Source: Candidatus Levybacteria bacterium RIFCSPHIGHO2_01_FULL_36_15b (GTDB taxonomy: Bacteria > Patescibacteria > Microgenomatia > Levybacterales > UBA12049). From it: a stretch of DNA of 64,000 bases. Below the pieces are notes generated by a model. The model was not told the DNA's origin. It did not search any database and saw nothing but the letters and a program-made list of their open reading frames with translations. Positions within the stretch are counted from its first letter, which is position 1. Each line of letters begins with the position of its first letter. The stretch covers positions 248,001 to 312,000 of the forward strand of contig MFNK01000003.1 in assembly GCA_001782045.1 (NCBI GenBank), read 5' to 3'. Made by a program: the position numbers and the translations under genes. Of this stretch, positions 8,614 to 17,315 are shown one piece after another.

Positions 8614-9720
8614 TTATGCTGAGTTTGCTGAAGTATAAGCTTTCAGTGTTTCCTTAGCCATTTTTTCCCAAGAAAACTTTCTTACTACTAAGAATCCTTT
8701 TTCTTTTAAATCTTTACGAGTTTTTAAATCATTTAAAATTAATTTTAAAATTAACGTTAAATCCTTTGGCTTTTTAGGATCAAAGTAAATAGCAGAATCT
8801 TTACAAATTTCTCTATGTACGGGAATGTCTGAAAGAATTAATGGAGAACCCGCAGCCATTGCCTCAACCGCGGTTAAAGAAAATCCTTCCATAAAGGAAG
8901 GCACAATTGTTGCCACTGAATTTTTGTATAAGCTATAAAGTTTTTTATCATCCGGATTTTCAATAAATACAACGTTTTTTCCAAGATTTAACTGTTCAAC
9001 TTTTTCTATAACTCTTTTATAAAAAAAATCTTTCCTGCCTACAAGAGCAAGCTTAACCTGCGGATAATCTTTAACAAATTCCCTAAAAGCGAGCAGTAAA
9101 ATGTCGACATTTTTATGGGGGTAAAAATTTCCTACCCTTAAAAAATATTTTCCTTTAAAAGGGAATTCAGTATTCGCTTCGTACTCAAATCCACCTTCGT
9201 ATGTAATGATAATTTTCTCTTTCTTAACCCAATGGTAGTTTTCTAAAATATTACTTTTTACTGTTTCTGATGGAACAATTATTTTTTTTGCATTTTTTAA
9301 AACGTTTGAAAGAATAAACCTGTATCCAACTCTTTTTATCCAGTATAGAAAAATAGGCAAAGTGGATGCTTTACCCGTGTTAAATTTATTAACTATTAAA
9401 TCGTGAATAGTCACTATGTATGGTTTTTTGTAAAAATATGGAACGCTAAAATACGGAAAATGCATTAAATCAAGGTTCTCTTTATTAATAATCTGCGGAA
9501 AATTAATTTGCTCTTCTAGGCTATGCCAGGGGATATCACAATTTGAAATTTTAAATTTTGAATTTGAAATTTGCAATTTAACGTCTTCATAATCCTCTGA
9601 TCTAACAAACAATACATAATTATTCTTTTTATCAAGCATTTGAAGATTAATAATCAAATTCCTAGTGTACCTACCAACTCCTGTTTGGTTCCAAAGGCGG
9701 CAGTCTATTCCAATAAGCAT
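8614..9720 (-). CDS. Family 4 glycosyltransferase with a heptamer-repeat insertion
   Basis: The 368-residue GT-B enzyme starts MLIGIDCRLWNQTGVGRYTRNL and carries PSFMEGFSLTAVEAMAAGSP (E-x7-E motif) with HREICKDSAIYFDP after it, like WbdA/MtfB-type mannosyltransferases. Residues 48-60 (LQISNSKFKISN) are encoded by a tandem array with a seven-base period (9541-9580) that keeps the frame open. The stretch sits in a variable loop of the N-terminal domain, at the same place as the array in the truncated GT4 at 19197. The gene follows its GT4 neighbour at 7546 with no gap. Confidence 0.92.
   Translation of the reverse strand: MLIGIDCRLWNQTGVGRYTRNLIINLQMLDKKNNYVLFVRSEDYEDVKLQISNSKFKISNCDIPWHSLEEQINFPQIINKENLDLMHFPYFSVPYFYKKPYIVTIHDLIVNKFNTGKASTLPIFLYWIKRVGYRFILSNVLKNAKKIIVPSETVKSNILENYHWVKKEKIIITYEGGFEYEANTEFPFKGKYFLRVGNFYPHKNVDILLLAFREFVKDYPQVKLALVGRKDFFYKRVIEKVEQLNLGKNVVFIENPDDKKLYSLYKNSVATIVPSFMEGFSLTAVEAMAAGSPLILSDIPVHREICKDSAIYFDPKKPKDLTLILKLILNDLKTRKDLKEKGFLVVRKFSWEKMAKETLKAYTSANSA
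9541..9580. repeat. In-frame heptanucleotide tandem array A (unit close to ATTTGAA)
   Basis: About 5.7 units of seven bases read on the plus strand: ATTTGAA, ATTTTAA, ATTTTGA, ATTTGAA, ATTTGCA, ATTTA. The gene on the minus strand reads through it as a loop rich in Ile, Ser, Asn and Lys (residues 48-60). Units are similar but not identical, so the array is partly decayed. Confidence 0.75.
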
Positions 9721-9750
9721 GATGTTAATTATAGCCTAAAGTGCGCTTTG

Positions 9751-10938
9751 TTATAAAGAAGACATATAAACCTTTTCTAGCTTTACGGAAATTTTCTCCC
9801 AATCATAATTTTCTTCAACAAAGTTTCTTGCATTATGAGTAAGCTTTCGATAAAGACTTGAATCAGTCAAAAGATTAACCACACAATTTGCTAAATCAAT
9901 TGAACTTTCAGAAGCTAAAACGTGCGTACCGTTTTTTGCAGATAATCCCTCTATTCCTAAACTTGTCGTTACTACTCCGACTCCGCTTGACATAGCTTCA
10001 AGAATTTTATAACTCGTTCCCCCGCCAGCTCTTAGGGGAGCCAAAAGCAAATAGGAACGCCTGAAAATTTCAGGCGTTTCAAGTTTTTGATTTTTTTCAA
10101 ATATAATATCTTTCGACTCGTATTTTTTAAGGTTATCGGGAATATTCTTTCCTACTACCCAAAGCTTTAAATCTATTTTTTTATTAAGCTCTGAAAGCTC
10201 TTTTATCACTCTTGGCCAAATTTCCTTTAAAATAAACTCCAGGGCATCTCTATTTTGCAACCATCTAAAGTCTCCTATAAAAAGAACCTTTCTTTCGTTT
10301 CCTATTTTTTCAAAATTTCTGAATGTGAATTTTTTTGTGTCTACTCCGTTTGGCACTAGTACAACATCTCTTCTTTTCATTAACCTTTTTTCTACCTCCG
10401 AAACGGCGATAAGCTTATCTACCTTTTTCCATGCAGCTTCCTCTTTTCTTTTAATCTTAACAACATCTATATATAAAAACGGCCTTACAAAGGACAAGCT
10501 CAAGTCTGAATATTTTTTGTAAACAAGATATTCTATATTATGCTCTGCCAGAACAACCGGAAGAAAAGTTTTGGGAATATTCTGCAGCACATAGAAAGTC
10601 TCAACGTGTATTAAGTCAAAACTTGTCTTTACCAATTCATCTCTTATTAAGCTTTTCATTTCTTCGCTTTTGTGCCCTGTTAGAAGAAAAGGGTCAGATG
10701 AAAAGCCTGTTTTTAAAATATTAGAAACACTCCATTGTTTTTTCCTCCTTACTGTTATAACTTTCGTACAGATTTTTTTTATTTCATCCACGTCTTCCTC
10801 TGTTTGATAATCCCTTTTTTCGCAAATTAAGGTTATATTATGTCTATTGGATAGATTTTTTATCAAATTATAAAGCCTGATGTGTCCACCAGACGTAAGC
10901 GGATAAGGCAAAAATGACGAAACCATTAATATTTTCAT
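9751..10938 (-). CDS. Family 4 glycosyltransferase
   Basis: GT-B enzyme with MKILMVSSFLPYPLTSGGHIRLYNL at the start, a middle segment VLFIGDFRWLQNRDALEFI, and PLRAGGGTSYKILEAMSSGVGVVTT as donor-binding site, resembling the GT4 group with GGG before the E-x7-E motif. An upstream in-frame TTG (10962) would add eight residues, but it lies on the Shine-Dalgarno-like AAAGGAG itself, so I prefer the ATG at 10936-10938, about 395 residues. The start codon sits at the edge of a 14-base stem whose other arm begins right after the stop of the upstream gene. Translation may depend on that gene. Confidence 0.9.
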   Translation of the reverse strand: MKILMVSSFLPYPLTSGGHIRLYNLIKNLSNRHNITLICEKRDYQTEEDVDEIKKICTKVITVRRKKQWSVSNILKTGFSSDPFLLTGHKSEEMKSLIRDELVKTSFDLIHVETFYVLQNIPKTFLPVVLAEHNIEYLVYKKYSDLSLSFVRPFLYIDVVKIKRKEEAAWKKVDKLIAVSEVEKRLMKRRDVVLVPNGVDTKKFTFRNFEKIGNERKVLFIGDFRWLQNRDALEFILKEIWPRVIKELSELNKKIDLKLWVVGKNIPDNLKKYESKDIIFEKNQKLETPEIFRRSYLLLAPLRAGGGTSYKILEAMSSGVGVVTTSLGIEGLSAKNGTHVLASESSIDLANCVVNLLTDSSLYRKLTHNARNFVEENYDWEKISVKLEKVYMSSL

Positions 10939-11016
10939 CCCGTTAGAAAACTCTCCTTTCAAACATGTTCCATGGAGTTGTAAAATTATATTTTAATTGC
11001 ATTTTTCTAACGGGAT
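10937..11016 (-). promoter_or_regulatory. Intergenic inverted repeat joining one stop codon to the next start codon
   Basis: A perfect 14-base inverted repeat, ATCCCGTTAGAAAA (transcribed-strand sense), has arms at 11003-11016 and 10937-10950 with a 52-base loop. The first arm begins directly after the TGA (11017-11019) of the upstream gene. The second ends inside the ATG of the next gene, and the AAAGGAG ribosome site lies in the loop. There is no U-run after the second arm, so it is not an intrinsic terminator. A translational coupling or RNA spacing element is the best inference. Confidence 0.6.
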
Positions 11017-12450
11017 TCATTCTAGTTTAAAAATGACATACTGACTTGTCTTTTCAATTATTTGATAAGTGTTTCCAAGACCCAAATCAACAGGCGTAGG
11101 ATTAGCAAGAACTAAATAATCTGCCCCCATTTTTACCATTTCTGGTATAGATTTTTCAAAACTTGCCCAACCCTTTCTTTTTGTCTGATATAGAAAGGTT
11201 GTATCTCCATTATAAATCGCGATAATTTTTGCGTCCTTAGGAGTTAGCCTATCAACGGCTGCACCGGCCGCAATAATTGATGGATTATTAATATTGAAAT
11301 AATCTTTTACCTGATTCCATCCTAAAACAAAAAGTGAAATAAGGCTTAAAACTAAAATGGCTTTACCTACTTCAAGACTTTTATACTTGTATCTATATAA
11401 AAATATCGCGCCAAGTGCAAAGAAAATCGAGACTGTGGGCATAATAAGGATTTGGTAATAGTCGTGTTGCACATTTCCTGTTGCAAACACAGTAACATAT
11501 AAAAGAGAACTTACTCCAAAAGTCGCGATAAAAAGCCTGTCTTTATATTGTTTTAAATTTAGTATTCCTGAAATTAAAATAATTACTCCAAAATATCCAC
11601 TAATCAAAGCCGTTAGCCTTTCATAAAAAATCCAACGAAAAAATGAAGGCCTAAATCTTATTCCATTACCATTTAAAAGCCATCCACTCGCAGGTATCCC
11701 TGCAGGAAAATTTTGTATCCAAAGTCTCCAAAAAAGTAAGGGCAAAAGACTTACTAATGCATAAAACCAAAGCCTCCAGTTTTTAAATACTGAGTTGCCA
11801 AATTTTTCATACGCAAGATAAACAATGGGTAAGACAAAAAATAAAGCGTAGGGTTTTAAAAGCAGGGCAGATATCATAAACAGCAGCGAGATAACAAAAT
11901 AAATTACCTGCTTAGATTTTTCTCCAAGCCAAAGCTGAAAAAAATACGTTGCACCTGTAACTGCCATAATCATCATAGAATCCGGCAAGATTGCCCGGCT
12001 ATAAAAAATATTGTATGGAATAAATAGGTAGAAAAAGGCGGAAACAATCCCTAGTATATTTTGTTTGCGATATGAAAAAATTAAATACAAAAATACTGCG
12101 GAACAAAGAGAGGAAAAAATAGAAACCAGTCTTCCCCATTCTTCTAGGGTAAATACTCCTACTAAATTATAAAGTGCAGCATGGAAAAAATTATAAAGAG
12201 GAAACTCTACAAATCGATAACCCTCTGGATTGTCATAAATACCTGATGGTACGTTTGAAAGATCGTCAAACTTTGGATAAAGTAAATTAATTCCGTTGTT
12301 TACAAAGTTTCGTGATACTGCAGAAGTATCAGCTTGACGCCAACTGTGCCAATCCGCAACTGGTCCGTCAAATCGATAAAGACGTGCTAAAAAACCGCAA
12401 CAAAGTAAAACTGCTAATATAAAAATTTCAATCTTCTTTCCTAATGTCAT
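11017..12450 (-). CDS. GT-C membrane glycosyltransferase, GT39-like
   Basis: The 477-residue polytopic protein has about ten or more hydrophobic segments. After the first helix, an extracytoplasmic loop has DWHSWRQADTSAVSRNF (33-49), with Asp33 and Asp41 as candidate catalytic acids of the GT39/ArnT-like group. Such enzymes use polyprenyl-phosphate-linked sugars and act on the outer face. A soluble C-terminal tail has alternating hydrophobic beta strands. It overlaps the upstream 1054-residue gene by four bases (ATGA), and its stop is followed at once by a stem that reaches the next start. Confidence 0.85.
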   Translation of the reverse strand: MTLGKKIEIFILAVLLCCGFLARLYRFDGPVADWHSWRQADTSAVSRNFVNNGINLLYPKFDDLSNVPSGIYDNPEGYRFVEFPLYNFFHAALYNLVGVFTLEEWGRLVSIFSSLCSAVFLYLIFSYRKQNILGIVSAFFYLFIPYNIFYSRAILPDSMMIMAVTGATYFFQLWLGEKSKQVIYFVISLLFMISALLLKPYALFFVLPIVYLAYEKFGNSVFKNWRLWFYALVSLLPLLFWRLWIQNFPAGIPASGWLLNGNGIRFRPSFFRWIFYERLTALISGYFGVIILISGILNLKQYKDRLFIATFGVSSLLYVTVFATGNVQHDYYQILIMPTVSIFFALGAIFLYRYKYKSLEVGKAILVLSLISLFVLGWNQVKDYFNINNPSIIAAGAAVDRLTPKDAKIIAIYNGDTTFLYQTKRKGWASFEKSIPEMVKMGADYLVLANPTPVDLGLGNTYQIIEKTSQYVIFKLE

Positions 12451-15400
12451 TTATTAACTTTTGGTTGGTTTCTAGTGGTTACTTCGGTAAGGCTTCCGTC
12501 GCTGTTGAATACAAATATCTTGTCTGTTCTTGAACTCCCTACTGCCTGCAAAGCATCATTTAGATTGGTATCCTTGTATATTTTTACGCTATCGTTTTTA
12601 ACTGCAAACCATACTGCGTCATCAAGCCCAACCGGGAAAACCCAGGCTTGTCCCCACTTTATCGGAACATTTAAGAAGTGGAAGCTTAAATCTTTATTTG
12701 ACCAATAATCGCTGTAATATGAATCAAAGGATATAAAGAAGTTCTTAACTTTGGTAGATGAACCATGCCAATCGGCAGCGCTTTGTTGAAATGAAATTAT
12801 GTGAAAGAAACCATAAATTAACAAAAGTACGGCCATTGCAGCAATGGCTACATTTCTTCCGCTTTCTAAAAGAAACTCATATATTTTTTTAAACACTACA
12901 ACCAAGACAAAAATCACTCCTATTGTAGAAAGATAGCTATATCTTGAAGTTATATTTCCAAGTCCCAAGTACGGAAGAAGTGAAATAATAAAGAAAGACG
13001 CTCCAAAAAATAAAATTCTTTTATCTATTTGATCAAGAATATTTTTTCCCTTTTTATAAATAAGAGTAATAATTGCAATTCCTATAAAAACTAAACCTCC
13101 CGATAAAACCATATTTTCCCTAAGTAAAATTCTTAAATTTTCATATATGCCTATTGTCGCTTGTCCTAAAATAGCAATAGAAATATACCCCAAAATATTT
13201 CCTACAAAATTGAATGGAAGCTTAACTAAATCATAGTTATAATCTCCGGAAAACCAATGACTATTGGAAAAAAGCCGTAAAACAAAATATAAAACAACTG
13301 GAATAAAAAGAATTACAAAGTCACGTTGTTTGATTTCTGCCATTACTGTATTTAAGTTTGTGTCCTTAAGTCTGTATGCCAACACCAAAAGAGGAAGAAC
13401 CACGCCTAACTCATGAAATAAAAGAGTAAGTGTAAATGAGGCAAACGCTAAAATATAATAATAAACTTTTTTTGTTTCATCCCATTTAATAAAAAGAAGT
13501 AAGCCTAAAAGTGCAAAGACTGCGGTAAAAAGATGTCCCGTTGCCGCAATCCAAAAAATTATTTCGGAGTAGCCGCTTAATATAAGAAACAGGAATGCGC
13601 AGAAAGCGGATAAAAGAGTACTTTTAAAAACTCTTTTTGCAACAAGGAAAAACAAAACTGAAACAATAAAATGGAGAACTATAGAAACTAAATGATAAAC
13701 AGCCGGATTTAGCCAAAAAGTGTTATACATAAAATCGAAGTAAATTTTTGTTCCCGGCCTAAAGAAAAAGCCTCCCGAATCTGTAAAGTAAGTTAACAAA
13801 TTAGATGGCGCCTTAGCAGCCCACTTTAGCCAAGTAAAATCATCTCCTGCAAAAAAATTATTTATTAGTGGAGAATATAAAACAATACTAAGTCCAAGAA
13901 GATAAATTACAATTGCATATGTAGAAACTGCTGCTTTTTTTAGTTCATCAAATAGATTAATTTCTGATTTTAAATTTAAAACAATTATTCCAAGCGCTAT
14001 ACCCATTAAGATCCATAATGTATAAGCAATTTTAGACGCCTCAAAAACGTCTATTAAAAATGCGTTTAAGCCAAGCCCAACCAGTCCTGCCCCAAATCCA
14101 AGAAGAAAATTTTTTTCAATACCGTAATCTAAACTCTTCCACACCTTTTTAAGATAAATAAAGAAAGAGAAAAATATTGAAAGAAAAGCAATAAATCCTA
14201 AAAGGCCTATCTCGCCCAATATTCGCAAATAATTATTGTCTACTGCCAAAGTTACCGAACTGTAACCGCTTCCTATTAATATTTGTCTTTGAAAAGCCTC
14301 TATCGCCCTTGGCCATTCTCCTTGAAACCTTGTGGTAAAAGATAAATCGTAAGCAGCAGCTCTTTTAATAATAAAATTTCCATGTAAAACTAAAAATTGG
14401 GCCGATGGAGAAGATTTTACATCCGGCGGAAACTCATAGAAAAAATTTCCAACTCTTTTTATAACAGGAGAAAGCGCAAGGTTAATGTAGCCTGTTCCTG
14501 AAGGTAAGTTTTCACCCGTTGATAAGTTTACCGCTTTTACCAATGTAACCTCATTTGGAATAAACTTATACGGAAAAATTGCAGAAGGTGAAGAATTTTT
14601 TTCTCCCGCTAAAGCGTTAACAAGTTCTTCCTGATCTTTTACTCGCTGCGATAAAACAATTTTGTCTTGGAAAAATTCTTTTGAAACAAATTTTACATGA
14701 CCAATGGAGTTTCCTGTATTTGCATCTACCAATACATCTACCGTATCTACAGTATTTTGGAATCTCTGCAAAATAGTTGGTTTTAACGCCAAGAAAAGAA
14801 GTGCTCCGATTATAATAACGGGTACGGAATATAAGACTAATTTTCTCTTTTGAAAGAAAAAAACTATAAATAAGGACACAAAAACCACCACAAACGAGAC
14901 CCTAGAAACTGTCATAAATAGTAACCAGAAAGAAAGCAAGGTTGTAAAAAGAATAATACCCTTAACGAGAAAATTCTTGATTACAAAAAATAAACTGACC
15001 AGTATTGGAATCATTAAGACTAAATAAGCGGCTAAATCGTAGTGCCCGGCAAAAGTTGACGGAACGCGCGAAAGCTCGGAAAGCTGTATCGGTATCCCCT
15101 TTGCAAACTCTTCGTTGCTTGTTAAAAATGCAGGAAAACCAAAATACTTTTGTCCAAACCCATAAAAAATAATTGCAAGAAGAGTAATAAGTATGGTGCC
15201 AATAACAAAGTACAAAAGTTTCCTGTCTTTCATTCCCTGATAGGCAACAAAAAATAAGCTCAAATATTCAACATGCCTAACTAAGGCAAGAAATGCTACA
15301 TTTGGAAATGTATTTGCAAGTGTAGGAAATATTAAAAGTACACCGTGAATTGTTGCAACAGCACCTACTATCCAGAATATTAGAATAGGAAAGGTCAAAG

Positions 15401-15611
15401 GAGTACGTAACGTAATTTTTTTGCGCACAAGTAAAGCTAGCCAGGAAAGAAGCACGCCAAGAACCAAAAAATCTTCTGCTCTTATATAAACCCAAGTATT
15501 ATTAACATTTATTAAAGGAAGCTTTGGATAAAGAGGGATAAATGCAAGAAGCACTAACGTTTCAACAAATAATAAATTAGCTTTAACAAAGTTATAAATT
15601 TTTTTAATCAT
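12447..15611 (-). CDS. Fusion of an O-antigen ligase/polymerase-like domain and a GT-C-like membrane domain
   Basis: The 1054-residue membrane protein has two parts. Residues 1-550 resemble Wzy/WaaL proteins: many helices, RVPSTFAGHYDLAAYL (182-197), a helix with VSRVSF (235-240), a large external loop of about 160 residues (280-440), then GSGYSSVTLAVDNNYLRILGE (447-467). Residues 560-1054 form a second polytopic unit starting with an acidic loop FFAGDDFTWLKWA (587-598), as in GT-C proteins, and a soluble tail. The pair could polymerise or transfer glycan and add a decoration, by inference. It overlaps the gene at 11017 by four bases. Confidence 0.85.
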   Translation of the reverse strand: MIKKIYNFVKANLLFVETLVLLAFIPLYPKLPLINVNNTWVYIRAEDFLVLGVLLSWLALLVRKKITLRTPLTFPILIFWIVGAVATIHGVLLIFPTLANTFPNVAFLALVRHVEYLSLFFVAYQGMKDRKLLYFVIGTILITLLAIIFYGFGQKYFGFPAFLTSNEEFAKGIPIQLSELSRVPSTFAGHYDLAAYLVLMIPILVSLFFVIKNFLVKGIILFTTLLSFWLLFMTVSRVSFVVVFVSLFIVFFFQKRKLVLYSVPVIIIGALLFLALKPTILQRFQNTVDTVDVLVDANTGNSIGHVKFVSKEFFQDKIVLSQRVKDQEELVNALAGEKNSSPSAIFPYKFIPNEVTLVKAVNLSTGENLPSGTGYINLALSPVIKRVGNFFYEFPPDVKSSPSAQFLVLHGNFIIKRAAAYDLSFTTRFQGEWPRAIEAFQRQILIGSGYSSVTLAVDNNYLRILGEIGLLGFIAFLSIFFSFFIYLKKVWKSLDYGIEKNFLLGFGAGLVGLGLNAFLIDVFEASKIAYTLWILMGIALGIIVLNLKSEINLFDELKKAAVSTYAIVIYLLGLSIVLYSPLINNFFAGDDFTWLKWAAKAPSNLLTYFTDSGGFFFRPGTKIYFDFMYNTFWLNPAVYHLVSIVLHFIVSVLFFLVAKRVFKSTLLSAFCAFLFLILSGYSEIIFWIAATGHLFTAVFALLGLLLFIKWDETKKVYYYILAFASFTLTLLFHELGVVLPLLVLAYRLKDTNLNTVMAEIKQRDFVILFIPVVLYFVLRLFSNSHWFSGDYNYDLVKLPFNFVGNILGYISIAILGQATIGIYENLRILLRENMVLSGGLVFIGIAIITLIYKKGKNILDQIDKRILFFGASFFIISLLPYLGLGNITSRYSYLSTIGVIFVLVVVFKKIYEFLLESGRNVAIAAMAVLLLIYGFFHIISFQQSAADWHGSSTKVKNFFISFDSYYSDYWSNKDLSFHFLNVPIKWGQAWVFPVGLDDAVWFAVKNDSVKIYKDTNLNDALQAVGSSRTDKIFVFNSDGSLTEVTTRNQPKVNK

Positions 15612-15615
15612 CTAT

Positions 15616-16179
15616 TTATCTAAACCATGCAGCTCTTCCAAGTTTGTAGTTTGGATTTTTATTTTGTCTTTCCCCTATTTCCTTTGCTGGAACTCCTCCA
15701 ACAATCTTAAACTCATCTACATCCTTTGTTACTACAGCACCTGCTCCAACAACTGCTCCTTTCTTAATTGTTACCCCGGGTAGAATAATGGCTCGTGGTC
15801 CAATAAATACGTAATCATCTATATTAACAGGTCCAAGGACTGCTTTTTCCACGTCTGCAAAATCTTCTTCGGACAAATTATGTTGTGAATTGTAAATCAT
15901 AACTTCCGATGCTATGTCTACGTGATCTCCTATGTTTAAAGAAGCGCGGCCGTCCAAAACTGCATTTTCTCCAACAATCGTATCTTTTCCTATTCTAATA
16001 TTGGGTGGGTAATAAAAATTAGCCCACATATGAATAGTAGAGCCCGTGCCGATTTTAATTCCACAAAGTCGGTAAAAAAATCTTCGAAGATGATGAGAAG
16101 GAATGTGCCCAACCCATCTGAGCTTCATCACGATAATCTCCCAAAAAACCGTTTTTAATCTCCTGTAAATTCTATTCAT
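15616..16179 (-). CDS. Hexapeptide-repeat acyltransferase (WcaF-type)
   Basis: The 187-residue protein has an N-terminal helical part, then left-handed beta-helix repeats from about residue 40 (IKIGTGSTIHMW, IRIGKDTIVGENAVLDG, LNIGDHVDIAS) and the usual C-terminal GAVVGAGAVVTKDVDEFKIVGGVPAKEIG. Asn-Ser-Gln-His-Asn at about 92-96 supplies the catalytic histidine loop seen in WcaF/NodL-like acetyltransferases. It probably O-acetylates a sugar of the glycan using acetyl-CoA in the cytoplasm. It overlaps the GT4 gene upstream by four bases (ATGA) and lies four bases before the fusion gene at 15611. Confidence 0.93.
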   Translation of the reverse strand: MNRIYRRLKTVFWEIIVMKLRWVGHIPSHHLRRFFYRLCGIKIGTGSTIHMWANFYYPPNIRIGKDTIVGENAVLDGRASLNIGDHVDIASEVMIYNSQHNLSEEDFADVEKAVLGPVNIDDYVFIGPRAIILPGVTIKKGAVVGAGAVVTKDVDEFKIVGGVPAKEIGERQNKNPNYKLGRAAWFR

Positions 16180-17282
16180 TTCAAACTTTCTAAAACCCTA
16201 AGAGTCTCTTTGGCTGTCTTTTCCCAGGAAAACTTTTTAACTTGTGCCTTACCCTTTTCTATCATCGCATTTCGCAATTTATCATCAGTTAAAACTCTTT
16301 TTATTTGTCTTGCTATATCCTCGGAGTCTGTAGGATCAAAATACAAAGCGGCATCTCCGCCTGCTTCAGGCAGAGAAGAAACGTTACTAATAAGCACCGG
16401 ACAGCCGTATTTCATCGCCTCCAAAACCGGTAGTCCAAATCCTTCATAAAGACTAGGAAGCACAAAGCAAGCTGCATTTTTGTATAAAGATGGCAAATCA
16501 TCATCTTCCACAAAATCTAAAAACTTCACTCTGTCTTCCACGCCATACCTTTTAGGAGATCTAAGAATATCTTCATACTGCCAACCTTTTTTACCTACAA
16601 TAACCAAGGAAAGATCGCTTTTTGAAAGCATAGAAAAAGCCTCTACTAGTCTTTCTATGTTTTTTCTTGGCTGGAGAGTTCCCACAAAAAGAATATAATT
16701 CCCTTTTACACCAAACTTCTTTGATAAATCTTCCATACTCAATACCTTATTCTTTATACCTGATACTTGTTTTATTCCCGGATATGTTACGTGAACGTTA
16801 TTTTCGTCCACACTGTATGTTTTGATTATATCATCCTTGCTGGAAGTACTAATAGTAAAGATAGCCTTAGCTTTTGCAACAGAATATTTAGTCCAGTTGG
16901 TAAGTTGATACAAATCCTTTTTCAAAAAAAGCTCCGGGTAAAATATATAGGATATATCCATTATGGAAATAGTAGTTGGTATTGGAGAGAATCTTGGAGC
17001 GTAATGCGTTGGAGTAAAAAATATATCAGGTTTTCTATATAAGTATAAATTTATTGGAAGAGCAAATTGGGTCCATAATTTTTTAGGGCCTACAATATTA
17101 TATGAAAAGTTAGACGTTGGAGTCGGCATGTGATGTTTTGGCGTTTCTTTAAGATAAATAATAAATCTTGCGCTTTGGGTTTTTAATTTTTGAAACTCAT
17201 TAATAATTTCAAACGCGTATTCTCCAATCCCAACTCTTCTATCTACATTTGCTTCATTCCCGTCAATTCCAATATTTATCAT
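16176..17282 (-). CDS. Family 4 glycosyltransferase, mannosyltransferase B-like
   Basis: The 368-residue GT-B enzyme begins MINIGIDGNEANVDRRVGIGEYAFEI and has YILFVGTLQPRKNIERLVEAF and PSLYEGFGLPVLEAMKYGCP, then SSLPEAGGDAALYFDP, the common pattern of polymannan mannosyltransferases of the WbdB/MtfB group. It probably adds mannose or a related 6-deoxy sugar from a GDP-sugar; the substrate is inferred. GAGGT four bases before the ATG acts as ribosome site. It overlaps the acyltransferase by four bases. Confidence 0.94.
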   Translation of the reverse strand: MINIGIDGNEANVDRRVGIGEYAFEIINEFQKLKTQSARFIIYLKETPKHHMPTPTSNFSYNIVGPKKLWTQFALPINLYLYRKPDIFFTPTHYAPRFSPIPTTISIMDISYIFYPELFLKKDLYQLTNWTKYSVAKAKAIFTISTSSKDDIIKTYSVDENNVHVTYPGIKQVSGIKNKVLSMEDLSKKFGVKGNYILFVGTLQPRKNIERLVEAFSMLSKSDLSLVIVGKKGWQYEDILRSPKRYGVEDRVKFLDFVEDDDLPSLYKNAACFVLPSLYEGFGLPVLEAMKYGCPVLISNVSSLPEAGGDAALYFDPTDSEDIARQIKRVLTDDKLRNAMIEKGKAQVKKFSWEKTAKETLRVLESLK

Positions 17283-17315
17283 TTTACCTCTTCATAAATT
17301 TTAGCAGAAATAACA

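Noticed and set aside
8732..8755. 12-base tandem duplication in the GT4 gene at 8614
   Set aside because: A single AT-rich duplication giving LILKLILN; its period is not seven and it may be ordinary helix sequence.
10960..10962. TTG start of the GT4 gene at 9751
   Set aside because: It would sit on the ribosome-binding sequence and add residues without similarity; the ATG at 10936-10938 fits the conserved start.
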